Shown here piece after piece: positions 1 through 7,657 of a stretch of 7,838 nt of DNA; within the stretch, counting starts at the first letter, position 1, and each line of letters begins with the position of its first letter. Location of the stretch: assembly GCA_963981505.1 (NCBI GenBank), contig CAXCEI010000053.1, positions 1 to 7,838 on the forward strand, given 5' to 3'. A model generated the notes under the pieces. It was given only the letters and a program-made list of their open reading frames with translations, was not told where the DNA came from and did no database searches. The position numbers were made by a program, and so were the translations under genes. This DNA comes from OPU3-GD-OMZ sp001901525. Its GTDB lineage: Bacteria > Pseudomonadota > Gammaproteobacteria > Methylococcales > Methylomonadaceae.

Positions 1-19
1 GGTGTCGTCCAAAGAGCAT
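1..19 (-). CDS. Possible start of the next gene (partial, very short)
   Basis: An ATG at 19-17 on the minus strand, 27 nt after the ppiC stop, opens a frame reading MLFGRH before the window ends. A Phe-Gly-Arg triplet near the N-terminus is typical of the molybdenum cofactor enzyme MoaA, and a moaA gene follows this isomerase in P. aeruginosa, so MoaA is a candidate. Against this, six codons is very little and no clear Shine-Dalgarno sequence precedes the ATG. The gap at 20-46 is AT-rich with no terminator hairpin, consistent with the operon continuing. Confidence 0.2.
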
Positions 20-46
20 AATACTAAATCTATTTTGAATTTAAAA

Positions 47-874
47 TTATTGAATTAACGGCGAATCTGACACGTTCAAATTAAAGCCACTTATTTCTGC
101 CTCACTGGCCGTGAATTCAATAAATTGACTAATCGCCTTACGTCTGACCCGCTCTTGCAAATAATCTGCAATTTTTTCTTTGACGGCTAAAAATGGCATG
201 AGTTCACCTTCAACACGCTGATCAATTCGAACGATATGAAACCCGTATCGTGACTCAATCGGTTTTTTTGCAACACCTGTTTCGGTTAATGAAAAAACCT
301 GACGTTCAAATTCCTCAACCGTTTGCCCCCGTGTTAACTGCCCTAAATGGCCCCCATCTTTCTTGGATGGGCACACAGAATAACGATTGGCCTGCTCTTT
401 AAATGAACTTCCCTGACTCAACGCCAGTAAAATCTCATCGGCTAACTCACGCATACGTCGACGTTCTTTAACATCATCGGGTGCCGCCGGTAATAAAATA
501 TGGCTGGCTTCAATCAAATCCTGAGTCTTAAATTTTAACTGATTATTTTCGAAATATTGCCGGCAAATTTCAGTATCTGATTCTGGCACTTGTACTTCTT
601 GTTCAATTAGAGCCTCAATTGCCGATTCTACGTCCCGCTCATGGTCCTGCCCATCAACCGCCGTGAGCTCACGTTCACCTACTCGCTGTAATAACAACTG
701 ACGAATCACTAACGCTCTGGCGGCTAAATGATAAGCCTCTTCTTGTGATCCGGCTGGATGATACTGCATTTCTGCAGCAATTTCGCTCTCCGCAATAACT
801 TCCCCATTCACAGAAATTTCTATCGGTGCTGGTGGTTCCACAACAATTTCAACATTTAACTTATTGCTTGCCAT
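47..874 (-). CDS. Cytoplasmic parvulin-type peptidyl-prolyl cis-trans isomerase (NifM/PpiC-like), nar-operon associated
   Basis: Encodes a 275-aa protein starting MASNKLNVEIVVEPP. Residues about 18-60 (ISVNGEVIAESEIAAEM and following) resemble the helical SurA-N-like region found before parvulin domains. Residues about 122-217 form the parvulin domain: ASHILL (H124), RYSVCPSKKDGGHLG (C168), GQTVEEFERQVFSL and RYGFHIVRI (H213). Family knowledge: such enzymes isomerise prolyl bonds and often act as chaperones; NifM, of similar build, matures nitrogenase Fe protein. There is no signal peptide or membrane segment, so it is predicted to be cytoplasmic, unlike SurA or PpiD. The frame stays open upstream to an ATG at 937 but would overlap narI by 61 nt. 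The ATG at 874, 2 nt after the narI stop with AGGAAG 11 nt upstream, is preferred. A similar gene follows narI in P. aeruginosa, suggesting a conserved role with nitrate reductase, perhaps folding or assembly; that role is inferred. Confidence 0.9.
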   Translation of the reverse strand: MASNKLNVEIVVEPPAPIEISVNGEVIAESEIAAEMQYHPAGSQEEAYHLAARALVIRQLLLQRVGERELTAVDGQDHERDVESAIEALIEQEVQVPESDTEICRQYFENNQLKFKTQDLIEASHILLPAAPDDVKERRRMRELADEILLALSQGSSFKEQANRYSVCPSKKDGGHLGQLTRGQTVEEFERQVFSLTETGVAKKPIESRYGFHIVRIDQRVEGELMPFLAVKEKIADYLQERVRRKAISQFIEFTASEAEISGFNLNVSDSPLIQ

Positions 875-876
875 CG

Positions 877-1557
877 TCAAGACCGCTTCCTGACCACTTG
901 AAAATTCCGACCAAAATACCAAATAGGTGCACTCCATACATGTACTAACCGGGTAAACGGGAAGACAAAAAACATCGTTAAACCAACTAAGATATGTAAT
1001 TTATAAAGCCAATTGACTTCTAAGAGAGCCTCTGCTGCCCCCCCATGAAAGGTAACAATTTGTTGCGCCCATTCGGCTAATAATAACATTTGCTGGCCAT
1101 CCATATGGGCACCGGAAACAAAAATACTCAACAACCCCAAAATCAACTGAACATAAATCAATAACAAAATAAAAACGTCACTACGATTACTGGTTGCTTT
1201 GACCCGCGGGTCTGTCAAACGCCGCTTAACTAAAGCGGTCATTCCTAAAAAACAAATAATTCCAAATATTCCACCCATAACCATGGCAATCAATTGTTTT
1301 ATTTCAGTGGTCAGACCGAAAGCATGATAAACCGATGGAGGGGTTAGTAAGCCAAACAAGTGACCCACAAACAATAACAAAATACCCACATGAAACTGGG
1401 TATTCGCTTTACGAAAACCTTTACTGCTTAACATCTGACTTGAACCCGCTTTCCATGAGTATTGATCTTTATCAAAACGAATCCAACTTCCCAGCAAAAA
1501 AATAGTCCCGGCCAGATAAGGATAGACACCAAACAATAAATCATTCATATAATTCAT
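877..1557 (-). CDS. narI: Respiratory nitrate reductase, gamma subunit NarI (cytochrome b)
   Basis: Membrane subunit that oxidises quinol and passes electrons through two b-type hemes to NarH, releasing protons on the periplasmic side. At 226 aa it matches the E. coli protein (225) along its length. Five membrane segments are apparent at roughly 5-27, 53-74, 84-110, 126-150 and 183-205. The four heme ligands are present: H56 and H66 on the second segment, H188 and H206 on the fifth, corresponding to E. coli H56, H66, H187 and H205. K87 (EIKQ) corresponds to E. coli K86, implicated in quinol binding. The chosen ATG gives an N-terminus (MNYMNDLLFGVYPY) aligning without gaps to E. coli NarI, and GGGAG at 1569-1565 lies 7 nt upstream. 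A second ATG three codons in is possible but less supported. The TGA is 2 nt before the ppiC start. Confidence 0.97.
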   Translation of the reverse strand: MNYMNDLLFGVYPYLAGTIFLLGSWIRFDKDQYSWKAGSSQMLSSKGFRKANTQFHVGILLLFVGHLFGLLTPPSVYHAFGLTTEIKQLIAMVMGGIFGIICFLGMTALVKRRLTDPRVKATSNRSDVFILLLIYVQLILGLLSIFVSGAHMDGQQMLLLAEWAQQIVTFHGGAAEALLEVNWLYKLHILVGLTMFFVFPFTRLVHVWSAPIWYFGRNFQVVRKRS

Positions 1558-1607
1558 AAAAAAACTCCCAAATGTATTCTTTTCCAGCTCACGGTAACCA
1601 TCGCCAT
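1554..1607 (-). CDS. Possible 17-codon micro-ORF between narJ and narI
   Basis: A short frame encoding MAMVTVSWKRIHLGVFL fills most of the 58-nt gap between narJ and narI. Two things in the sequence favour translation. AAGG at 1617-1614, formed partly by the narJ stop codon, sits 6 nt before its ATG. Its TGA overlaps the narI ATG in the ATGA arrangement (1557-1554), the same geometry as the narG/narH junction. I do not recognise the peptide. It could be a translational coupler that delivers ribosomes to narI, a tiny protein, or a chance frame; at this length chance cannot be excluded. narI also has its own GGGAG ribosome site, so coupling is not strictly needed. A second in-frame ATG lies at 1601-1599. 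Confidence 0.3.
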   Translation of the reverse strand: MAMVTVSWKRIHLGVFL

Positions 1608-1610
1608 GAG
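1588..1610 (-). repeat. Small hairpin in the narJ-narI gap
   Basis: CTCATGG (1610-1604) can pair with CCGTGAG (1594-1588), giving a 7-bp stem with one U-G wobble and a 9-nt loop in the transcript. It covers the start codon of the possible micro-ORF but leaves the narI ribosome site (GGGAG, 1569-1565) free. No U-run follows directly, so it does not look like an intrinsic terminator. It could tune translation or mRNA stability between narJ and narI, or be incidental. Confidence 0.25.
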
Positions 1611-1615
1611 TGACC

Positions 1616-2320
1616 TTAACTAGGGCGACTATTTCGTTTAATCGAATCTACCGACACCCGCTGTTCATTCGCACTTGGCATTGCAGGTGAACAACTGCCT
1701 TTTGGATCATCGCCGCCAAAACGCACCGCTTCTTCCTCCCAAACCTTATCCATTGCTTCCGGCGTGTTATCAGGGACTTCACCGGCAATAGAACTGCGTA
1801 TTTTGTTCAAATCCACGGTTGCCCCCGTCACAGCCAACAGACTCTGAAAGATAACTTGATACGGATGTTCGCGCTGCTCTAAGCGCACTGCCAATACCCC
1901 CACAATATGCTCAACCTCCCCTAACCATTGCTTAATTTCTACAACCGGTCGCTGAGACAAATATTCAAGAAACAAAGGAATATGGTCCGGCAATTCATTG
2001 GCTGTTAACTCGAAACCGTTATCGTTATAAACCGCTAACAAATCGACCATGGCTTGACCCCGATCACGTGACTCACCGTGCACATGCTCAAACAATAACA
2101 AAGACAGTGTCCGACCCCGATCAAATAATTCCACATATTCTGACTGCGCATCCATTAGATCCTGAACACACAAGTCGTTAATAAAAATGATTAACTGATT
2201 GTGTAGCGACGGCTCTAACAACTGCTCTTGCTCCAGAATTGCGATCATATCATCGCGATAACCAAACAAGTCCTGTTCGGGATAAGACATTAAGGCTGAA
2301 AGTACTTTGAGAGTATTCAT
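1616..2320 (-). CDS. narJ: Nitrate reductase assembly chaperone NarJ
   Basis: System-specific chaperone of the TorD/DmsD/NarJ superfamily. In E. coli NarJ binds the NarG N-terminus and is required for Fe-S and molybdenum cofactor insertion before the NarGH complex docks on NarI; it is not part of the mature enzyme. This protein is 234 aa, the usual length. The conserved core is visible: YVELFDRGRTLSLLLFEHVH at 62-81 followed by GESRDRGQA to residue 90, and ELPDHIPLFLEYLS at 109-122. A C-terminal WEEEAVRFGG (194-203) precedes a polar, low-complexity tail of about 30 residues that is probably flexible. It is predicted all-helical, soluble and cytoplasmic. The ATG is 4 nt after the narH stop; AGGGAA at 2334-2329, inside narH, gives an 8-nt spacing. 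Its TAA is also the first part of a TAAGG Shine-Dalgarno-like element for a possible micro-ORF before narI. Confidence 0.96.
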   Translation of the reverse strand: MNTLKVLSALMSYPEQDLFGYRDDMIAILEQEQLLEPSLHNQLIIFINDLCVQDLMDAQSEYVELFDRGRTLSLLLFEHVHGESRDRGQAMVDLLAVYNDNGFELTANELPDHIPLFLEYLSQRPVVEIKQWLGEVEHIVGVLAVRLEQREHPYQVIFQSLLAVTGATVDLNKIRSSIAGEVPDNTPEAMDKVWEEEAVRFGGDDPKGSCSPAMPSANEQRVSVDSIKRNSRPS

Positions 2321-2324
2321 GGTC

Positions 2325-3908
2325 TTAATTCCCTGTACTTTCAGGTGTTACCGGTGGAATTCTAACCCCCGGCTGATATTTTTTAATGGTCTCGCTAGCA
2401 ATTGAAACCTCATTGGTTTTTTTGGTGCCAAATAAGTTCAGATCACTGGTGCCATTACTACAGCCATTACCAAAACTAAACCCACAACCGCCGCGTTCTG
2501 GGAAGGCATCCATCGCCTGTTCACGGTGAGCCGTTGGAATAACAAAACGATCCTCATAATTGGCAATAGCCATATAACGGTACATCTCTTCCACCTGTTT
2601 TTCAGTCAAATCAACGGCATCCAAAACGGTTGTGTCATTAATACCGTCAACGTGTTGGCCACGCTTGTAAGCCCGCATGGCCAACATCCTTTTCAATGCT
2701 AAAGTCACCGGTGCTTCATCACCCGCCGTTAACATATTCGCCAGATACTTAACCGGAATTCGCAACGAATCGACATCCGGAATAATGCCGTTTACCCCCA
2801 CCTTCCCACTGTCTGCAGCGGCTTGTATCGGGCTCAAGGGCGGGATATACCAAACCATCGGCAGGGTTCGATACTCTGGGTGTAACGGAAAAGCAATTTT
2901 CCAATCCATTGCCATTTTGTAAACCGGTGACGCTTTTGCAGCCTCTAACCAATTCTCCGGTATGCCGTCTTTACGTGCTTGCTCAATCACAGCAGGATCA
3001 TTCGGATCTAAAAAGAGTTCCAATTGCTGCTCATATAAATCCAGTTCCGACTCGGTACTTGCCGCTTCTTTAATACGATCAGCATCATACAAAATAACAC
3101 CCAAGTAACGGATCCTGCCCACACACGTTTCTGAACAAACTGTCGGTTCACCCATTTCAATACGCGGATAACAAAAAATACATTTCTCAGATTTACCAGA
3201 CTTCCAATTGAAATATATTTTCTTATAAGGACATCCGGAAATACACATCCGCCAACCACGACATTTGTCCTGATCAATTAATACAATGCCGTCTTCTTCA
3301 CGCTTATAAATGGCGCCCGAGGGACAACTCGCCACACAGGTCGGATTAAGACAATGCTCACACAAACGCGGCAAATACATCATGAAGGTGTTTTCAAACT
3401 CACCGTAGATTTCTTTCTGGATATTTTCAAAGTTAATATCCTTACTACGTTTCTCAAATTCCGTACCCAGAATTTCTTCCCAATTAGGTCCCCATTCCAC
3501 TTTTTGCATCCGCTTACCGGTTATTAACGACCGGGGCCTTGCTGTGGGCTGATGCTTACTTTCTGGCGCATTATGTAGATGCTGATAATCAAAATCAAAG
3601 GGCTCATAATAATCATCAATCTCTGGCAAATCAGGGTTACCAAAGATGTTCGCTAGAATACGCCATTTGCCCCCGATCTTAGGTTCAATATCACCACTCT
3701 TTTTACGGGCCCAGCCCCCGTTCCAAACGCTCTGATTTTCCCATTCCTTGGGATAACCAATACCCGGCTTTGTTTCTACATTATTAAACCAAGCATATTC
3801 CATTCCTTCTCGAGACGTCCAAACGTTTTTACAGGTCACTGAACAGGTATGACAACCAATACATTTATCTAAATTCAGAACTTTCCCTATCTGTGCACGA
3901 ATTTTCAT
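2325..3908 (-). CDS. narH: Respiratory nitrate reductase, beta (iron-sulfur) subunit NarH
   Basis: Electron-transfer subunit on the cytoplasmic side, linking NarI hemes to the NarG cofactor. At 527 aa it is slightly longer than E. coli NarH (about 512). Four cysteine groups are visible: C16/C19/C22/C26, C183/C186/C191/C195, C216/C222/C226 with W219 in place of the fourth cysteine, and C243/C246/C258/C262. The tryptophan substitution (CRGWRMC) is the family hallmark of the [3Fe-4S] cluster; the other groups support three [4Fe-4S] clusters. The NarH-specific C-terminal region (GGCGFSFGNGCSNG, about 472-485) is present. There is no signal peptide, as expected for a cytoplasmic subunit. Its ATG overlaps the narG TGA (ATGA at 3908-3905), and AGAGG lies 7 nt upstream inside the narG 3' end. 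Its TAA is 4 nt before narJ. No frameshift or missing ligand is seen. Confidence 0.98.
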   Translation of the reverse strand: MKIRAQIGKVLNLDKCIGCHTCSVTCKNVWTSREGMEYAWFNNVETKPGIGYPKEWENQSVWNGGWARKKSGDIEPKIGGKWRILANIFGNPDLPEIDDYYEPFDFDYQHLHNAPESKHQPTARPRSLITGKRMQKVEWGPNWEEILGTEFEKRSKDINFENIQKEIYGEFENTFMMYLPRLCEHCLNPTCVASCPSGAIYKREEDGIVLIDQDKCRGWRMCISGCPYKKIYFNWKSGKSEKCIFCYPRIEMGEPTVCSETCVGRIRYLGVILYDADRIKEAASTESELDLYEQQLELFLDPNDPAVIEQARKDGIPENWLEAAKASPVYKMAMDWKIAFPLHPEYRTLPMVWYIPPLSPIQAAADSGKVGVNGIIPDVDSLRIPVKYLANMLTAGDEAPVTLALKRMLAMRAYKRGQHVDGINDTTVLDAVDLTEKQVEEMYRYMAIANYEDRFVIPTAHREQAMDAFPERGGCGFSFGNGCSNGTSDLNLFGTKKTNEVSIASETIKKYQPGVRIPPVTPESTGN

Positions 3909-6900
3909 TGAGCAACCTCTTTCTCTTGATTGGCACCTTCAATAGGCTCTTCATCAAGCCAATCCACATCATTCATTTTACGCACGATGACAAATTCATC
4001 GCGGTTTGAACCAACGGTCCCATAATAATTAAAGCCATAAGATTGCTGTGCGTACGAGCCAATCATATGCGTCGGTTTTAAGACGGTCCGGGTCACTGAA
4101 TTATGCATCCCCCCCCGAGTCCCTGTTGTTTCTGAACCCGGAACATTAACGGTTCGCTCTTGCGCGTGATACATCATGGTCATGCCCTCATTAACGCGCT
4201 GACTCACCACGACACGGGCGGTCAATGCGCCGTTAACATTAAAGGCCTCAACCCAGTCATTATCTTCAAGCCCCACTTTCTTGGCATCAATCTCACTCAT
4301 CCAGATAATCGGTCCGCCCCGTGACAAGGTCAGCATCAACAAGTTATCGGTATAAGTACTGTGTATCCCCCATTTCTGATGCGGGGTAATCCAGTTCAAT
4401 GCAATCTCAGGATGGCCATTGGGTTTTTTATTCATTAAGGGCCGTACCGTTTTAGTATCAATGGGCGGCCTGTAGGTTGAAAAACCCTCACCAAAAGCAA
4501 TCATCCACTCATGATCTTGATAAAATTGTTGGCGACCCGTTATCGTACGCCAAGGAATTAACTCATGAACATTGGTATATCCTGCGTTATAGCTCACATG
4601 CTCGTCTTCTAACCCGCTCCATATGGGCGATGAAATAATTTTTCGTGGTTGCGCCTTAATATCGCGGAAACGAATTTTCTCATCTTCTTTTGATTTTGCC
4701 AGATGGGTATGATCCCGCCCGGTTTTTTCCCCTAACGCTTCCCAGGCTTTAACGGCAACTTGACCATTGGTTTCAGGCGCGAGTGTTAAAATAACTTCAC
4801 AGGCATTAATCGCTGTCTCAATCGCCGGCATGCCTTTAGAGACCCCTTCATCCAATATTTTATGATTGAGTTTACCCAACAATTCCACTTCCGGTTCGGT
4901 ATTCCAATGAATACCTTTGCCGCCATTACCCAACTTCGCCATTAATGGTCCTAAGGCGGTAAAACGTTTATAGGTATTAGGGTAATCCCGTTCGACAACA
5001 GTAATATTTGGCATGGTCTTACCCGGTATCGCTGCGCATTCTCCTTTCGCCCATTCGGTCACCCCTAACGGCTGCCCCAACTCACCCGGGGTATCGTGCA
5101 TGGTTGGCACGGTCACGACATCTTTTTCTACGCCTAAGTGACCGACACAAACCTCAGAAAATTTCTTGGCAATACCTTTATAAATATCCCAGTCACTACG
5201 TGCCTCCCAAGCCGGATCAACAGCCGCTGATAACGGATGAATAAAGGGGTGCATATCCGAGGTATTCATATCATCTTTTTCATACCAAGTCGCTGTTGGC
5301 AAAACAATATCAGAATACAAACAGGTTGTTGACATTCGAAAATCAAGCGTGACCAATAAGTCTAATTTACCGGTCTGCTCTTGTTCATGCCAAACCACTT
5401 CTTCAGGCTTTAAACCGCCTTCTTCACCGAGATCTTTACCCAACAATCCATGGCGGGTCCCCAATAAATGTTTCAGCAGATATTCATGCCCTTTACCGCT
5501 GGAGCCTAATAGATTTGAGCGCCATATAAACATATTTCGAGGAAAATTCTGCGGATCATCCGGATCCTCACAAGCCATCTTTAACGCACCGGATTCTAAC
5601 TGTTTAACGGTAAAATCAACCGGATCCTGACCTGCTTTTTGTGCCGCCTTAACTAATCCCAATGGATTAGTCGCTAATTGCGGCGCGGAAGGTAACCAAC
5701 CCATGCGTTCAGCACGAACGTTATAATCAATAACACTGCCAGTATATTTTTTCTGGTCCGCTAAGGGCGATAGAATCTCATTCAATTCAACTTTTTCATA
5801 ACGCCATTGATCACTGTGGCTATAGAAAAAAGAAGTCCCATTCATTTGCCGCGGCGGACGCTGCCAGTCCAATGCAAAAGCCAACGGCTGCCAACCGGTT
5901 TGCGGACGTAATTTTTCCTGACCCACGTAGTGCGCCCAACCGCCCCCTGACTGCCCAACACAACCACACATCATCAGCATATTAATCAAACTACGATAGT
6001 TCATATCCTGATGGTACCAGTGATTTAAACCGGCTCCGACAATGACCATCGATTTGCCTTGTGTCTTGTGAGCATTTTCAGCAAATTGCTCGGCCACAGT
6101 AATTACATCCTGTGGTTTAACCCCGGTAATCTGCTGTTGCCATCCTGGCGTATAAGGCACATCATCGAGAAAAGATGTCGCAACATTATCTCCACCTAAG
6201 CCGCGATCAATGCTGTAATGCGCCATCATCAAGTCATAGACTGTTGCGACACTTAGTTCCTGACCCTCGGCCGTTTTAAACTTACGCACAGGTACATTAC
6301 GATAAAGTACTTCGCCATGGTCGGTATTATTAAAATGCTCATGCGCTATGGCGCCAAAATAAGGAAAAGCAACGGACGCCACTGCATCTTTCTTATCAAT
6401 CAAGGTTAACAACAAATCTGTTTTGCTATTTTTCTCGCCTTCTTTTTCTTCTAAATTCCAGCGCCCTTTTTCGCCCCAGCGAAAACCAATTGACCCATTC
6501 GGTGCCACTAAGCTATCGCCGCTATAAGCCATTGTTTTCCATTCCGGGTTATTTTCCTGACCCAAAGCACCATCTATATCTGCCGCACGCAAGAAACGTC
6601 CTGCTTTAAGGTGGCCGTCCTGATAATCTTCCAGACAAACCAACATCGGCATATCGGTATATTGGCGCACATAATCAATGAAATAATCACTGGGGTTATC
6701 AATATGATATTTCTTCAGAATAACGTGCCCAAACGCCATCGCTAGCGCCGCATCGGTTCCTTGCTTAGGTGCCAACCAGATATCAGCAAATTTTGATGCC
6801 TCGGAAAAATCAGGAGTAATAACAACGCTTTTAACCCCTTTATAACGCGCTTCGCTGTAGAAATGCGCATCTGGCGTTCGGGTCTGAGGAACGTTCGACC

Positions 6901-7657
6901 CCCACAACAGTAAAAAATTCGAGTTATACCAATCTGCAGACTCTGGCACATCGGTTTGCTCACCCCAAACCTGCGGTGAACTCGGTGGCAAATCACAATA
7001 CCAGTCATAAAAACTTAAACAGGTCCCACCGATCAGAGACAGGTAACGTGTCCCTGCCGCATAAGAAGCCATGGACATAGCAGGAATCGGCGAAAATCCG
7101 ACCACGCGATCCGGTCCATATTCTTTAGCTGTATAAACATTCGCTGCAGCAATGATTTCATTCATCTCATCCCAGGGTGCACGAACAAAGCCCCCCATAC
7201 CGCGTTTGGATTTATACGAGGCTGTTTTCTCCGGGGATGAAACAATAGAGTGCCATGCCTCAACTGGTTCCATTTCTGCCCGTGCTGCACGCCATAATTT
7301 CAATAAACGCTTACGTATCAACGGATACCGCAATCGATTAGCACTGTACAGATACCACGAATAACTCGCTCCGCGCGGACACCCTCGTGGTTCATGATTA
7401 GGCAGGTCAGGCCGGGTTTCAGGGTAATCAGTCTGCTGCGTTTCCCAGGTCACCAACCCATTTTTAACATATATTTTCCAACTGCATGAGCCGGTACAAT
7501 TAACCCCATGCGTTGAACGAACAATCTTGTCATGTTGCCAACGCTGACGGTAGGATTGCTCCCATGACCGGTCTTCATTAGACACTTCACCATGATTATC
7601 AGAAAAGCTCTCTTGTTTTTTCTTAAAAAATTGCAAACGATCCAGAAAATGACTCAT
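3905..7657 (-). CDS. narG: Respiratory nitrate reductase, alpha (catalytic) subunit NarG
   Basis: Catalytic subunit that reduces nitrate to nitrite on the cytoplasmic face, using a Mo-bis-MGD cofactor. At 1250 aa it is close to the E. coli protein (about 1247) and similar end to end. Residues visible: the FS0 ligand set H50, C54, C58, C93 (HGVNCTGSCSW then RGCPRGASYSW) and D222 in the motif YDWYCDLPP, which corresponds to the Mo-ligating aspartate of E. coli NarG. Order: N-terminal Fe-S domain (about 43-108), molybdopterin oxidoreductase core (about 109-1000), C-terminal molybdopterin-dinucleotide binding domain (about 1090-1215, with HQKWGIHSTY at 1093). The N-terminus (MSHFLDRLQFFKKK) matches the vestigial Tat-like remnant of NarG and is not a working export signal. 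The start is supported by GGGA 5 nt upstream (7666-7663) and by alignment with the family N-terminus. The stop overlaps the narH start by 4 nt (ATGA), implying translational coupling. The FS0 histidine and Asp ligand mark it as NarG, not NapA. Confidence 0.98.
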   Translation of the reverse strand: MSHFLDRLQFFKKKQESFSDNHGEVSNEDRSWEQSYRQRWQHDKIVRSTHGVNCTGSCSWKIYVKNGLVTWETQQTDYPETRPDLPNHEPRGCPRGASYSWYLYSANRLRYPLIRKRLLKLWRAARAEMEPVEAWHSIVSSPEKTASYKSKRGMGGFVRAPWDEMNEIIAAANVYTAKEYGPDRVVGFSPIPAMSMASYAAGTRYLSLIGGTCLSFYDWYCDLPPSSPQVWGEQTDVPESADWYNSNFLLLWGSNVPQTRTPDAHFYSEARYKGVKSVVITPDFSEASKFADIWLAPKQGTDAALAMAFGHVILKKYHIDNPSDYFIDYVRQYTDMPMLVCLEDYQDGHLKAGRFLRAADIDGALGQENNPEWKTMAYSGDSLVAPNGSIGFRWGEKGRWNLEEKEGEKNSKTDLLLTLIDKKDAVASVAFPYFGAIAHEHFNNTDHGEVLYRNVPVRKFKTAEGQELSVATVYDLMMAHYSIDRGLGGDNVATSFLDDVPYTPGWQQQITGVKPQDVITVAEQFAENAHKTQGKSMVIVGAGLNHWYHQDMNYRSLINMLMMCGCVGQSGGGWAHYVGQEKLRPQTGWQPLAFALDWQRPPRQMNGTSFFYSHSDQWRYEKVELNEILSPLADQKKYTGSVIDYNVRAERMGWLPSAPQLATNPLGLVKAAQKAGQDPVDFTVKQLESGALKMACEDPDDPQNFPRNMFIWRSNLLGSSGKGHEYLLKHLLGTRHGLLGKDLGEEGGLKPEEVVWHEQEQTGKLDLLVTLDFRMSTTCLYSDIVLPTATWYEKDDMNTSDMHPFIHPLSAAVDPAWEARSDWDIYKGIAKKFSEVCVGHLGVEKDVVTVPTMHDTPGELGQPLGVTEWAKGECAAIPGKTMPNITVVERDYPNTYKRFTALGPLMAKLGNGGKGIHWNTEPEVELLGKLNHKILDEGVSKGMPAIETAINACEVILTLAPETNGQVAVKAWEALGEKTGRDHTHLAKSKEDEKIRFRDIKAQPRKIISSPIWSGLEDEHVSYNAGYTNVHELIPWRTITGRQQFYQDHEWMIAFGEGFSTYRPPIDTKTVRPLMNKKPNGHPEIALNWITPHQKWGIHSTYTDNLLMLTLSRGGPIIWMSEIDAKKVGLEDNDWVEAFNVNGALTARVVVSQRVNEGMTMMYHAQERTVNVPGSETTGTRGGMHNSVTRTVLKPTHMIGSYAQQSYGFNYYGTVGSNRDEFVIVRKMNDVDWLDEEPIEGANQEKEVAQ

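Noticed and set aside
32..47. Imperfect palindrome ATTTTGAATTTAAAAT after ppiC
   Set aside because: Consists almost wholly of A and T with no GC stem or T-run typical of a terminator; expected by chance in this AT-rich gap.
875..937. Extension of the isomerase frame upstream to an ATG at 937, giving 296 aa
   Set aside because: It would overlap the well-supported narI 3' end by 61 nt, adds 21 residues that do not resemble a parvulin N-terminus, and a suitable ATG lies right after the narI stop.
5008..5630. Plus-strand open frames antisense to narG (5008-5244, 5349-5630), and likewise 7152-7364 and 2677-2922
   Set aside because: All are antisense to conserved narG/narH sequence and have low-complexity, family-less translations, so they look like shadows of the real genes.
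6742..7008. Open minus-strand frame of 88 codons inside narG
   Set aside because: Lies in another frame over a region where NarG is strongly conserved; the peptide has no recognisable family features. The same applies to the frames at 3008-3277 and 2749-2952 inside narH.
3905..7657. Possibility that the alpha subunit is a nitrite oxidoreductase (NxrA) or periplasmic NapA
   Set aside because: The His-Cys3 FS0 motif, the Asp Mo ligand, lack of a functional Tat signal, near end-to-end similarity to E. coli NarG and the canonical narGHJI order all indicate respiratory NarG.
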